The notes beneath the pieces are model-generated. The model did no database searches. It was not told the DNA's origin and saw nothing but the letters and a program-made list of their open reading frames with translations. Of a stretch of 64,000 nt of DNA, positions 29,501-36,739 are shown piece after piece (the first letter of the stretch is position 1; each line of letters begins with the position of its first letter). The DNA comes from Calditrichia bacterium. GTDB lineage: Bacteria > Calditrichota > Calditrichia > RBG-13-44-9 > J075. Location: contig JANQQU010000093.1 in the NCBI GenBank assembly GCA_028284905.1, positions 310,001-374,000 of the forward strand. The letters are read 5' to 3'. The position numbers were made by a program, and so were the translations under genes.

Positions 29501-30118
29501 GAGAGATTTCTGGCGGCAGATTATCGGGTGCGCATTCGCACCAATATGCAAATCTACTGGGATCATGTATTCTTTGCTACCCGGGTGAGTGGTGTGCCTG
29601 CGACGATTACGACCCTGGCGGCCAGCAGCGCCGATCTCCGCTATCGGGGATTTTCGAAGGTCTCGCAGAAAAATTTCTCCAGCCCGCATCTGCCCGATTA
29701 TTATGATGTCGATAAAGAGACCCGCTGGCGCGACCTTCTCGGCACTTATACTCGTCATGGCGATATTCTCCCCTTGCTGGAAAAAGCCGATAATAAATAT
29801 GCAATTATGAACGCCGGCGATGAAGTCGCTCTCACCTTCGATGTCGCAACGGTGCCGGATCTCCCGGAAGGCTGGAAACGCGATTTCCTCTTCTTTAACG
29901 ACGGCTGGTTGAAAGATGGCGATTTGAATACTTTCCATGGGCAGACTGCTGCGCCCTTGCCTTTTCATGGTATGAGTAAATTTCCGTATCGGGAAAACGA
30001 GTCTTATCCCACTGCGGAAGAATACCAACGTTATCAGGAAACCTATAACACCCGGGAAGTAACCGCGGAGCCGTTTAAGAGACAGCTTTATAATGCTGCG
30101 CAAAACGAGGGAAAATGA
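26534..30118 (+). CDS. CRTAC1-type lipoprotein with TPR, FG-GAP/VCBS and UnbV domains
   Basis: A 1194-residue lipoprotein: signal sequence ending at a lipobox (VVLAFFLGC, Cys20 lipidated). About residues 35-230 are TPRs (AYLEENKLDEAAEEFRKLSE). Then come FG-GAP/VCBS propeller repeats with Ca-binding loops (DFDGDDDPDIF, DYDNDGYLDLF, DFDDDGDVDIV, DMDNDGYLDLL, DYDNDGDMDIL), an ASPIC/UnbV domain (FGLGAKVEMKAG... WSNGVPQNRF), and a roughly 440-residue C-terminal region beginning CPWLYAWNGEKFDFVTD of unknown fold. Such proteins are surface or periplasmic; the biochemical role is unknown and adhesion or cell-surface processing are guesses. Followed by a heptad tract and then a symporter on the same strand, possibly one transcript. 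Confidence 0.9.
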   Translation: MNCLKIFFGLMLVVLAFFLGCDESIDIDPRTSQLMIVHRNVGLAYLEENKLDEAAEEFRKLSEIAPWEPLGFTNLGLTYLRRGELDEAAWWFNQSLSLVSRHPETTLLLAMAYEGVDRKADAISSLEDVLTRFPDNVRVLYQLGRYYITDESADNLKKAEIHLGKVVNSLPGNIAARLDYIELLLRNGNHEEALQQMEMLRQVLPEIPEGALTVFEQSLTLLRDARATEAFAPMRSFHNLMRSTAFYQAAIAQLKGIDGSVTGMPVDRFYHPVSAFMPGKSRLPGTLQFTDVTSGLGFEALNQTSDAANNTNEANMIFAAEDFDGDDDPDIFLSRWNEAENRSRQYFYRNDNGVFSDVAKDLGIAHGGRDFHATFADYDNDGYLDLFVTNAAAHRLYKGSASGVFTDVSKSANIVTDFPTRSAFFADLDLEGDLDLLIAGESGVRFFRNNLDGSFEDITVASGIGSSAMSGSRDAAFGDFDDDGDVDIVVANENSPNRMFDNLRQSYFRDISEKSAVLSENSAGAITVGDYNNDGYLDFFLASCNGSAHRLMKNQQDGSFAVDSESDSVFAVVAGKALLDARFFDMDNDGYLDLLTAGIPGTENEENGLWLFYNDGKGKFLDATSLLPPTAGPTGAIAIADYDNDGDMDILRAGSNNGFQVFRNDGGNVNNFLKIRLAGVRTGSGKNNFFGLGAKVEMKAGALYQMKVMDEAIAHFGLGPREAADVVRIVWSNGVPQNRFSPERNQTIVEEQILKGSCPWLYAWNGEKFDFVTDVLWASALGMPLGIMSGEMGYAFSESAAEHMKIPGDKLAPRDGKYELRFTTELWETPYLDEVKLLVVDHPDSVEIFVDETFYVPPFPKLRVYSVANQQAPLSATDDRGNDLREKIARRDGDYVSHLTPDRFQGVTRLHDLVLDLGDLASADSIFLFLDGWLFPTDASINVNMTHNDQYRTIMPYLQVINARGEWETVISNIGFPKGKFKTMIIDLSERFLAADYRVRIRTNMQIYWDHVFFATRVSGVPATITTLAASSADLRYRGFSKVSQKNFSSPHLPDYYDVDKETRWRDLLGTYTRHGDILPLLEKADNKYAIMNAGDEVALTFDVATVPDLPEGWKRDFLFFNDGWLKDGDLNTFHGQTAAPLPFHGMSKFPYRENESYPTAEEYQRYQETYNTREVTAEPFKRQLYNAAQNEGK

Positions 30119-30124
30119 TAAGGA

Positions 30125-30183
30125 CCGTTGATCGAAAAACGTTGTCCGTTGATCGTTCATCGTTGACCGAACAACGAACAACG
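30125..30183. repeat. Heptanucleotide tract, inverted pair, after CRTAC1 gene stop
   Basis: Period-7 units: CCGTTGA, TCGAAAA, ACGTTGT, CCGTTGA, TCGTTCA, TCGTTGA, then CCGAACA, ACGAACA, ACG. The second half is the reverse-complement type (AACAACG), so the tract can fold back on itself. Begins six bases after the stop. Confidence 0.8.
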
Positions 30184-30245
30184 CATTCAGCAGGAATACG
30201 AGAATTCAATGATGTCCGCGATGACATCAAAACCAAGGAGTTGTT

Positions 30246-31832
30246 ATGAATACCGATTTTAGTTTGCATACGATCGATCTGGTGATCATTGGCGTTTACA
30301 TCGTATTCGTCATTGGGGTAGGGCTTCGACTCGGTAAGAAGCATCAATCCGCGGAAGATTATTTCCTCGCCGGTCGCTCGATGATCTGGCCGTTTATCGG
30401 GATATCCCTTTTCGCTTCGAATATCTCCAGTACAACCCTGATCGGCCTCGCCGGCGATGCGTACAGCACCGGCATATCGGTTTATAACTACGAATGGTTC
30501 GCGGTCATAATCCTGGTATTTTTTGTGATCTTTTTCCTGCCATTTGTGCTCCGGGCAAAAATCTATACCATGCCGGAATATCTGGAACATCGTTACGATG
30601 TCCGGGCTCGCACCTACTTTTCTGTGCTCACGCTCTTCCTCAATATTGTGGTTGACACTGCATCTTGTCTTTATGCCGGGGGATTAATCCTCAAGCTGAT
30701 ATTCCCGGAAATTCCCATGTGGGAAACGATTACAGTGCTGGCGATTGTTGCCGGTATTTATACTATTGCCGGTGGCCTGGCGGCAGTGATTTATACCGAT
30801 GCCATTCAAACGGTTTTGCTATTGATCGGGGCTATTGTTATTACCGGTGCTGCTTTCACGCAGGTGGGCGGCTGGGATGCGATCATCACCCAGGTTTCTC
30901 CGGATAAACTCAGCCTGATCCGCCCATTGGATGATCCCGGCGTTCCCTGGCTGGGATTGTTTACCGGGGTCCCTTTGCTGGGCTTTTATTACTGGTGTAC
31001 AAACCAGTTTATGATGCAGCGGGTGCTCAGCGCCAAAGACCTGCAGCATGGCCGTCTGGGCAGTCTTTTCGCCGCTTTCCTGAAATTGCCGGTGCTCTTC
31101 ATTATGGTTTTACCGGGAACGATGGCAATTTTACTCTATCCGGAATTGCCGAAAGCCGATCTGGTTTATCCGACCCTGATGTTCGATCTGCTGCCCACCG
31201 GTCTGCTTGGCCTGGTAATGGCCGGATTTATCGCCGCCCTGATGTCCCAAATCGACTCTACCCTGAATTCTGCCTCGACGCTGGTAACCATGGACTTTAT
31301 CACGAAGGCACGTCCAGAGTTGAGCAACAAGCAACTAATGGTTGCCGGCCGTTGGGTGACATTTATCTTTATGCTGTTGGCTGCACTGTGGGCGCCGCAA
31401 ATCGAAAACTTTGGATCCTTATTCAAATATTTGCAAAGCGTGCTCTCGTATACAGTACCGCCGGTAGTCGCAATGTTCCTGGTCGGTATCTTTTGGAAAC
31501 GCGCCAATGCCCAGGGCGCGTTTTATTCTCTGACTATCGGAGTATTACTTGGCGCCATTTTTTTCTATATGAATGAAATCGCTGCAACCACATCCGTGCA
31601 TTTTCTCTATATCGCTCCGATCCTTTTTGTTGTCTGCGTAATTATCCTGGTCGTGGGCAGCCTGATGACCGCCGCACCGAAAGAAGCCGATGTTGCCCCC
31701 TACACCTGGACAAAGGCTTATTTTGATGCAGAAACCGAGGAACTGAAAGCCTTGCCCTGGTATCAAAATTACCGGGTTATTTCCGTGGGATTATCGATTC
31801 TCACTGTAATCATCGTTGTAATGTTCTGGTAA
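30246..31832 (+). CDS. Sodium:solute symporter (SSS/SLC5 family)
   Basis: 528 residues with about 13-14 hydrophobic helices. Family features: YFLAGRSMIWPFIGISLFAS and NISSTTLIGLAG in TM1-2 region, YTIAGGLAAVIYTDAIQTVLL and the core helix LMAGFIAALMSQIDSTLNSAS-like segment (VMAGFIAALMSQIDSTLNS). It most resembles the SGLT/sodium-sugar and inositol branch. It would use the sodium gradient to import a small solute; the substrate cannot be told. AAGGAG lies 6 bases before ATG 30246. It follows the CRTAC1-type gene by 127 bases. A terminator-like hairpin lies about 150 bases after the stop. Confidence 0.92.
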   Translation: MNTDFSLHTIDLVIIGVYIVFVIGVGLRLGKKHQSAEDYFLAGRSMIWPFIGISLFASNISSTTLIGLAGDAYSTGISVYNYEWFAVIILVFFVIFFLPFVLRAKIYTMPEYLEHRYDVRARTYFSVLTLFLNIVVDTASCLYAGGLILKLIFPEIPMWETITVLAIVAGIYTIAGGLAAVIYTDAIQTVLLLIGAIVITGAAFTQVGGWDAIITQVSPDKLSLIRPLDDPGVPWLGLFTGVPLLGFYYWCTNQFMMQRVLSAKDLQHGRLGSLFAAFLKLPVLFIMVLPGTMAILLYPELPKADLVYPTLMFDLLPTGLLGLVMAGFIAALMSQIDSTLNSASTLVTMDFITKARPELSNKQLMVAGRWVTFIFMLLAALWAPQIENFGSLFKYLQSVLSYTVPPVVAMFLVGIFWKRANAQGAFYSLTIGVLLGAIFFYMNEIAATTSVHFLYIAPILFVVCVIILVVGSLMTAAPKEADVAPYTWTKAYFDAETEELKALPWYQNYRVISVGLSILTVIIVVMFW

Positions 31833-31909
31833 TCGTGGGCGTGGGAACCGATGTTGCGATATGATGTTTCTTTATCTAGTTCTGGAATTCCTGGAAACTT
31901 CGTGTGTAA

Positions 31910-31950
31910 TCACCCTTCGATAAACTAGGGATGTACTTGTCGAAGGGTGA
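31910..31950. repeat. Palindromic dispersed repeat (TCGAAGGGTGA type)
   Basis: TCACCCTTCGA (31910-31920) and TCGAAGGGTGA (31940-31950) form a perfect 11-bp inverted repeat with a 19-base centre. The same core recurs at 39111-39220. This wording is a very common dispersed intergenic repeat in environmental genomes (recollection). Confidence 0.7.
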
Positions 31951-31972
31951 TTCAAGTAACCAATAGAATTCA

Positions 31973-32025
31973 CAGCCCAATAAAAAAGGCGGATCAATAA
32001 AAGTTGATCCGCCTTTAATGTTTTC
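31973..32025. terminator. Bidirectional intrinsic terminator, duplicated unit copy 1
   Basis: Hairpin AAAGGCGGATCAA / TTGATCCGCCTTT (31985-32016) with a run of A residues before it (a T-run for leftward transcripts). The whole 53-nt unit starting CAGCCCAATAAAAAAGG and ending AATGTTTTC is repeated at 32345-32397. It lies beyond the symporter stop. Confidence 0.75.
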
Positions 32026-32322
32026 GGGTCTCTGACATCTTTCGTGAAAAAAATATTCACTGGGAACATTTAAAATGAAAAATTCTGTAACCCCATCAGG
32101 GTTTGTAAAGGGGTTATTTCAACCGGGGGCGCGAAAAGCAACGCCACCGGTTGAGATCTGTAACGCCTTCGGCGTATTATTACCGCAAGGCGGTTACAGG
32201 TTTTAACCCTGGGCTGAGGTATTTTCCAGCCCAGGGTTAAAACCCCATAAAAGATTTTACCCTGAAAGGGTTGCATAAAAGGTGCGACAATTATACTTAA
32301 TCACAAAATATGTCAGAGACCT
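32026..32322. mobile_element. MITE-like element, 297 bp, with 22-bp terminal inverted repeats
   Basis: The left end GGGTCTCTGACATCTTTC matches the reverse complement of the right end (AGGTCTCTGACATATTTT) at 19 of 22 positions when both ends are taken to GTGA. ATGTTTTC occurs directly on both sides (32018-32025 and 32323-32330), as expected for an 8-bp target duplication. No coding frame is inside. The interior is packed with hairpins: AACCC...GGGTT pairs, GTAACGCCTT.../...AAGGCGGTTAC, and AACCCTGGGCTG with CAGCCCAGGGTT. It lies between two copies of a terminator unit, evidently having inserted into one of them. Confidence 0.75.
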
Positions 32323-32344
32323 ATGTTTTCACATCTAAAATCCG

Positions 32345-32397
32345 CAGCCCAATAAAAAAGGCGGATCAACAAAAGTCGATCCGCCTTTAATGTTTTC
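32345..32397 (-). terminator. Intrinsic terminator of PKD subtilase gene (duplicated unit copy 2)
   Basis: Stem AAAGGCGGATC / GATCCGCCTTT (32357-32388); on the minus strand it is followed by TTTTTTATTGG. It lies 18 bases beyond the stop at 32415. Copy 1 of the same 53-nt unit is at 31973-32025. Confidence 0.85.
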
Positions 32398-32414
32398 ACC
32401 ACATCAGGTATTTT

Positions 32415-35400
32415 TTACTTCAATAATACCATCCGCTTGGTTTGCACAAACTTACCGGCAACCATGTGATAAATGTAGATACCACTACTAACCTTCAAAC
32501 CATTTTCGTTACGGCCATTCCAAATGCGGGTATAATTACCTGCAGCCTGATTGGTGTTCACGAGAGTTTTCACCAAGCGACCGGAGATGTCATAAATCTT
32601 AATAGAGACATCACTCTGCTCCGGCAATGCGTAACGGATTTGAGTAGTCGGGTTGAACGGATTCGGATAGTTCTGACCGAGGTCATATTTTTCCGGAATT
32701 GCCACTAATGACATACCGCCACCCATGCTGGCGCTGCTGCTGATGGTGCGACCTTCTACATGCACTTCGTCGATGTAAACCCAGTCACTATTTCCACTAG
32801 CGTCGCAAACGAAGCGAATCCGCATATTGTTCGGGAAAGTATATTGGCTACTGGTAATGACAATGTCATCCACTTCGTAGAAATTATTGTTCTGGAAATC
32901 TGTATTCAGGGCATAAGTGGCAATTGTATTCCAGGAAGAACCATCATGATACTGTACCCAGAAGTCTTCATTGGAATTATCCATACTACGTGGATAATAC
33001 CAGAAAGAAATCCGAATTTGATCGTAGCCGGTTACATTATGAGTGCTGCCATGGGTGAAATTTGAAGTGCTTGTGTTGTCCCGAATACGCGCACAAAAAG
33101 TACCTTGATGCGCATAGGCTGCATCTCTAGAACTACGACGACAGTCGCTACCGCCATCCACATAGCTACCCCAGCCATTTTCGAAGTCATCATATGTAAT
33201 TGTTTCCCAGGTACCGCCACCACCACTGGTAACCGTTGCGGTAGTGTTATCGGTGTCGTCAGCACCATCATTATCCGTGACGGTGAGACTGACATTATAG
33301 GTTCCTGCACTTGCATATGAATGTGAGGGATTGGCAGCAGTGCTGCTGTTACCATCACCAAAATCCCAGAGATAGCCGGTAATCGAGCCATCCGGGTCGG
33401 TTGAGCCGGCGCTGCTAAAGGAAATGGCATTTCCTGCCGTGCCATTGTAAGGTCCGTTTGCATCGGCTGTTGGTGGCGTATTCGCCGGATTGGTAACTGT
33501 TGCTACCGCGCCATCGGAATCCTGCGCGCCATTATTGTCGGTCACTGTCAGGTTGACGTTATAGCTACCGGCTGCTGTATAGGTATGAGAAGGATTGGCA
33601 GCAGTGCTGCTGTTACCATCGCCAAAATCCCAGAGATAACCGGTAATCGAGCCATCCGGGTCATTCGAACCGGCGCTGCTGAAGCTGATCGACTGTCCGG
33701 TCGTTCCACTATATGGACCATTGGCTTCCGCGGTGGGCGGCGTGTTGCTGCCACCGCCGGTGACGCTGATCGCGTCGTAGGCATGGCCGTCAGTGGTAAT
33801 AGCATAATTGTCGTACTGCTGGAATTTGATCACGAATGTGCTGCTGAGGCTCAAGCCGTTAGATGCAGCCAACTGGTCTACATCCAGACTAAAGCTGTTC
33901 CAACTGTTGTTGGTGTAGGATTGACCATTAAGGTTCTGCACTTTTACGAAGGAAACCCCGGCGTTATCGGAGAGATAAACCCCGTCCTGAGAATGGTTCT
34001 CATCACTGAAATCTTTCCACTGGAAGTCCAGGGTAACCTGGGATTGTCCGGAAAGATTCAGATGGAGCCAGGCTTCATTCTGGGCAAAATTTCCATTGGT
34101 TGTAACGTCCATTGTAAGATGGTAGCTACCAGCATAAGGGCTATTCGACGAAGTCACCTGCACGCGACCAAAGCCGTTCGAGGAATAAGTGCGCCAGTAT
34201 TGATCGACATTACCGCTCTCAAATCCCGTGGAGTAGGGGAGAGAAGCATAAGTTGCCGGAGGATTCGCTACTGAAGCAGTAGTGAAATCGGTATCCTGAG
34301 CACCGCCGTCATCGGTAACGGTCAAGCTTACATTATAGTTGCCAGCTGCGGCATAGGTATGGCTCGGGTTGGCTTGGCTGCTGCTGTTGCCATCACCGAA
34401 GTTCCACTGATAGCCAACGATTGAACCATCCGGATCGTTGGACCCAGCGCTGCTAAAGCTGATTGCTACACCGGCAGTACCGCTGTAAGTGCCATTTGCA
34501 TTGGCATTCGGCGGAGTATTAGAAGAACCACCGGCAGTGGCTGCATTTGCATCAACCATTCCATAACCGGAATAGCGGTCCCAGCCAGAGCCGGATTCTA
34601 CATTCTGAATATCGATGGCAGTACTAACCAGTTGCTGACGTACCTGAGCAGGCGTCCAACCGGGATTCTGCGATAAGATCAACGCTGCAACACCAGCGGC
34701 ATACGGCGTGGCACAGGAAGTACCATTGAACCATAAGGAATAGTCGCTGGGATCATATCCGCCGGAACCACCGATATCGGTCGTCGGCATAATCGTCGGT
34801 GCAATAATATCTACTGCAGATGCAGCATCCTGGCTATTGGAACCATAGCTGGATCCCCACCAACGCTCACCGTCACAAGTGTAGCCGTTCGGGTCGGCAT
34901 TTACACCAGGGTTCAGCTCGGAAGAGCTGCTGCTACTTCTTTTACGATCGCCACAGGGGGAAGCGGCACCAACGGCGATAACGTATTGATTGATTGCCGG
35001 ATAGCTGATCTGGCTGGCGTTCTCGTTACCAGTCGCTGCCAAAATTGTAACGCCGGCATTATAGGCATATTGCAATGCGGTATTTGTCGCCGGATCGCTG
35101 GTAATTGCAGCGCCAAGGCTCATACTGGCGATATCTGCACCATTGTCCGCGGCATGATACAATGCATTCTGGATAGAGGAGAAAAACATCTGTCCAGCAT
35201 TATTCGCGACTTTCAGCGGCATAACGCTACAGCCACCGGCAATACCGGCAACACCAAGGGCGTTATTTGCACGGGCTGCTGCGACACCGGCACAAGCGGT
35301 ACCATGGCCAGGATCGCCGCTATCGTCATCCGGGTTACTATCGTTGCTACCATAGTCATAGCCGGGCACCAACAATAAATCCGGGTGGTCAATATCAACT

Positions 35401-36035
35401 CCACTATCGATGATACCGATAACGATACTGGAACTACCGAAGCCCTGAGAATTGTTCCAGGCAGCCTCAGCATTGGCATCAAAACCAACGGTGCCTACCG
35501 GAGAACCAGCGGGGTGGCCGCCGCAGCTCCAGCAATAGTCGAGCATTTGACCGGTGTTGTTATGACCCCACTGACTGGCATAAATCGGATCGTTGGGCAC
35601 CTGGGCCGGATATGCCCGCCAGTCTGGCGTTGCGTGCTCAACATTCGGATCATTTTCATAGCGTTTCGCCAATTGGATCATATCCATGCTACTGGATACC
35701 TGAACCATATACCAGCGATCGATACCAAGATCTTGTTCCTGGGCAAAATTCTTCACTTTAATGTAAGGATGATACATCTCTGTCGCACCGGCGGAACGGT
35801 TCAACGCATCCAAAGATGCCAGTCCGCTGGTGATGTGTTTGTTATTACGGCTGCTAATTTCGGAATATTCCGCTGCATCCTGGGTCAGTTGAATAAGTAA
35901 TCTACCCGGGGCATAAGGAAGTTCGTCTTTGGCTTTACTGTCTGGTTTAACGCGGGGCGCGTTTGCAAAAGCGGTTGAAACTACTAAGGAAAGCATAATT
36001 AAGATGGTTAGAAAAGCGATTACTCTCTGTCTCAT
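32415..36035 (-). CDS. Secreted S8 subtilase with three PKD domains and sorting domain
   Basis: 1206 residues. Signal peptide (MRQRVIAFLTILIMLSLVV, then STAFANA); propeptide; S8 domain with Asp210 (IIDSGVDIDHPD), His244 (GHGTACAGVA) and Ser440 (NGTSCATPYAAG); PKD domain 1 (about 505-588); a beta-sandwich domain (about 595-760); PKD domains 2 and 3 (about 765-848 and 853-933), nearly identical in the stretch around YLWDFGDGNSSTAANPSH; a second beta-sandwich; and the sorting module from about 1122 (LGQNYPNPFNPTTQIRYALP, ending in K-R-M-V-L-L-K). The triad is complete, so it should be an active extracellular protease, with PKD modules as spacers or polymer binders. RBS AGGAGA upstream; a strong terminator follows. 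Confidence 0.94.
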   Translation of the reverse strand: MRQRVIAFLTILIMLSLVVSTAFANAPRVKPDSKAKDELPYAPGRLLIQLTQDAAEYSEISSRNNKHITSGLASLDALNRSAGATEMYHPYIKVKNFAQEQDLGIDRWYMVQVSSSMDMIQLAKRYENDPNVEHATPDWRAYPAQVPNDPIYASQWGHNNTGQMLDYCWSCGGHPAGSPVGTVGFDANAEAAWNNSQGFGSSSIVIGIIDSGVDIDHPDLLLVPGYDYGSNDSNPDDDSGDPGHGTACAGVAAARANNALGVAGIAGGCSVMPLKVANNAGQMFFSSIQNALYHAADNGADIASMSLGAAITSDPATNTALQYAYNAGVTILAATGNENASQISYPAINQYVIAVGAASPCGDRKRSSSSSSELNPGVNADPNGYTCDGERWWGSSYGSNSQDAASAVDIIAPTIMPTTDIGGSGGYDPSDYSLWFNGTSCATPYAAGVAALILSQNPGWTPAQVRQQLVSTAIDIQNVESGSGWDRYSGYGMVDANAATAGGSSNTPPNANANGTYSGTAGVAISFSSAGSNDPDGSIVGYQWNFGDGNSSSQANPSHTYAAAGNYNVSLTVTDDGGAQDTDFTTASVANPPATYASLPYSTGFESGNVDQYWRTYSSNGFGRVQVTSSNSPYAGSYHLTMDVTTNGNFAQNEAWLHLNLSGQSQVTLDFQWKDFSDENHSQDGVYLSDNAGVSFVKVQNLNGQSYTNNSWNSFSLDVDQLAASNGLSLSSTFVIKFQQYDNYAITTDGHAYDAISVTGGGSNTPPTAEANGPYSGTTGQSISFSSAGSNDPDGSITGYLWDFGDGNSSTAANPSHTYTAAGSYNVNLTVTDNNGAQDSDGAVATVTNPANTPPTADANGPYNGTAGNAISFSSAGSTDPDGSITGYLWDFGDGNSSTAANPSHSYASAGTYNVSLTVTDNDGADDTDNTTATVTSGGGGTWETITYDDFENGWGSYVDGGSDCRRSSRDAAYAHQGTFCARIRDNTSTSNFTHGSTHNVTGYDQIRISFWYYPRSMDNSNEDFWVQYHDGSSWNTIATYALNTDFQNNNFYEVDDIVITSSQYTFPNNMRIRFVCDASGNSDWVYIDEVHVEGRTISSSASMGGGMSLVAIPEKYDLGQNYPNPFNPTTQIRYALPEQSDVSIKIYDISGRLVKTLVNTNQAAGNYTRIWNGRNENGLKVSSGIYIYHMVAGKFVQTKRMVLLK

Positions 36036-36739
36036 ACGGTATGTCTCCTGCTTGGATGCCTCTTAAATAGTTTAGTAAGTATGCGTCACAATCCGGATGA
36101 GTTATGTAAAAGGATAGTACATACCTATCATCGAATCTCCTTTCTCTTTTTGGTGAGCATGCAAAATATTATTAAGAATCCAACCCTATAGAACTAATTG
36201 TGGTGGAGAAAGAATCGAATATAATTGGCAGAAACAGTCTGCAGACATTGAAAAGTTTATGTTAATAGATGATTAACCCCGCATACCTAATATATTGCGA
36301 CTCTGGTGTTTTGCAAGGAAAAATTACCCGGGGTAAAAAAAAATCTGAGGCGTGCTTGAAATTCTATTGCTTTTCTAACGGTTCAGCCTAAAGATGCAGG
36401 CTATGGAAAGAGCGAGTCTGTTTCCATAAGGACTGGTTCTATTGATATCTTGATTTAAAAGCAGAACCGTTGTCGGATAAGAAAATGAATCAATTGAAGA
36501 AGAAAACGGGATTTTTAAGAAAAGTAATTTATATTACCCGATTATAAGATTTCTCTGCATCAACGGCTGGAGCCTTGATACTTATCGGAAAAATTGCCCG
36601 AAGAGATCCCTAAACCTTTTATCTCTCAGCCCGGTATTGAAATTTTAGTGCCCGCTAATTAATGGCATAGTTGAGCTTGAAATTAGTATCTCTTTATTTC
36701 GGGACATTATTAATGAATCTTTCAAAGAAGGATGGAGTG
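36036..36739. other. Long divergent intergenic region, no gene recognised
   Basis: About 700 bases between the PKD subtilase (leftward) and the DUF5916 gene (rightward). AT-rich with several short A/T runs. I found no frame with an RBS and no convincing RNA fold. A region near 36370-36450 (GGTTCAGCC... with GTTTCC/GGAAAC pairing) could form a modest hairpin but matches no riboswitch I know. It must contain promoters for both flanking genes. Confidence 0.5.

Noticed and set aside
36370-36460. Possible riboswitch upstream of the DUF5916 gene
   Set aside because: Some short complementary segments exist but I could not build a conserved aptamer core such as GEMM, cobalamin or SAM, and there is no linked terminator or sequestered RBS.
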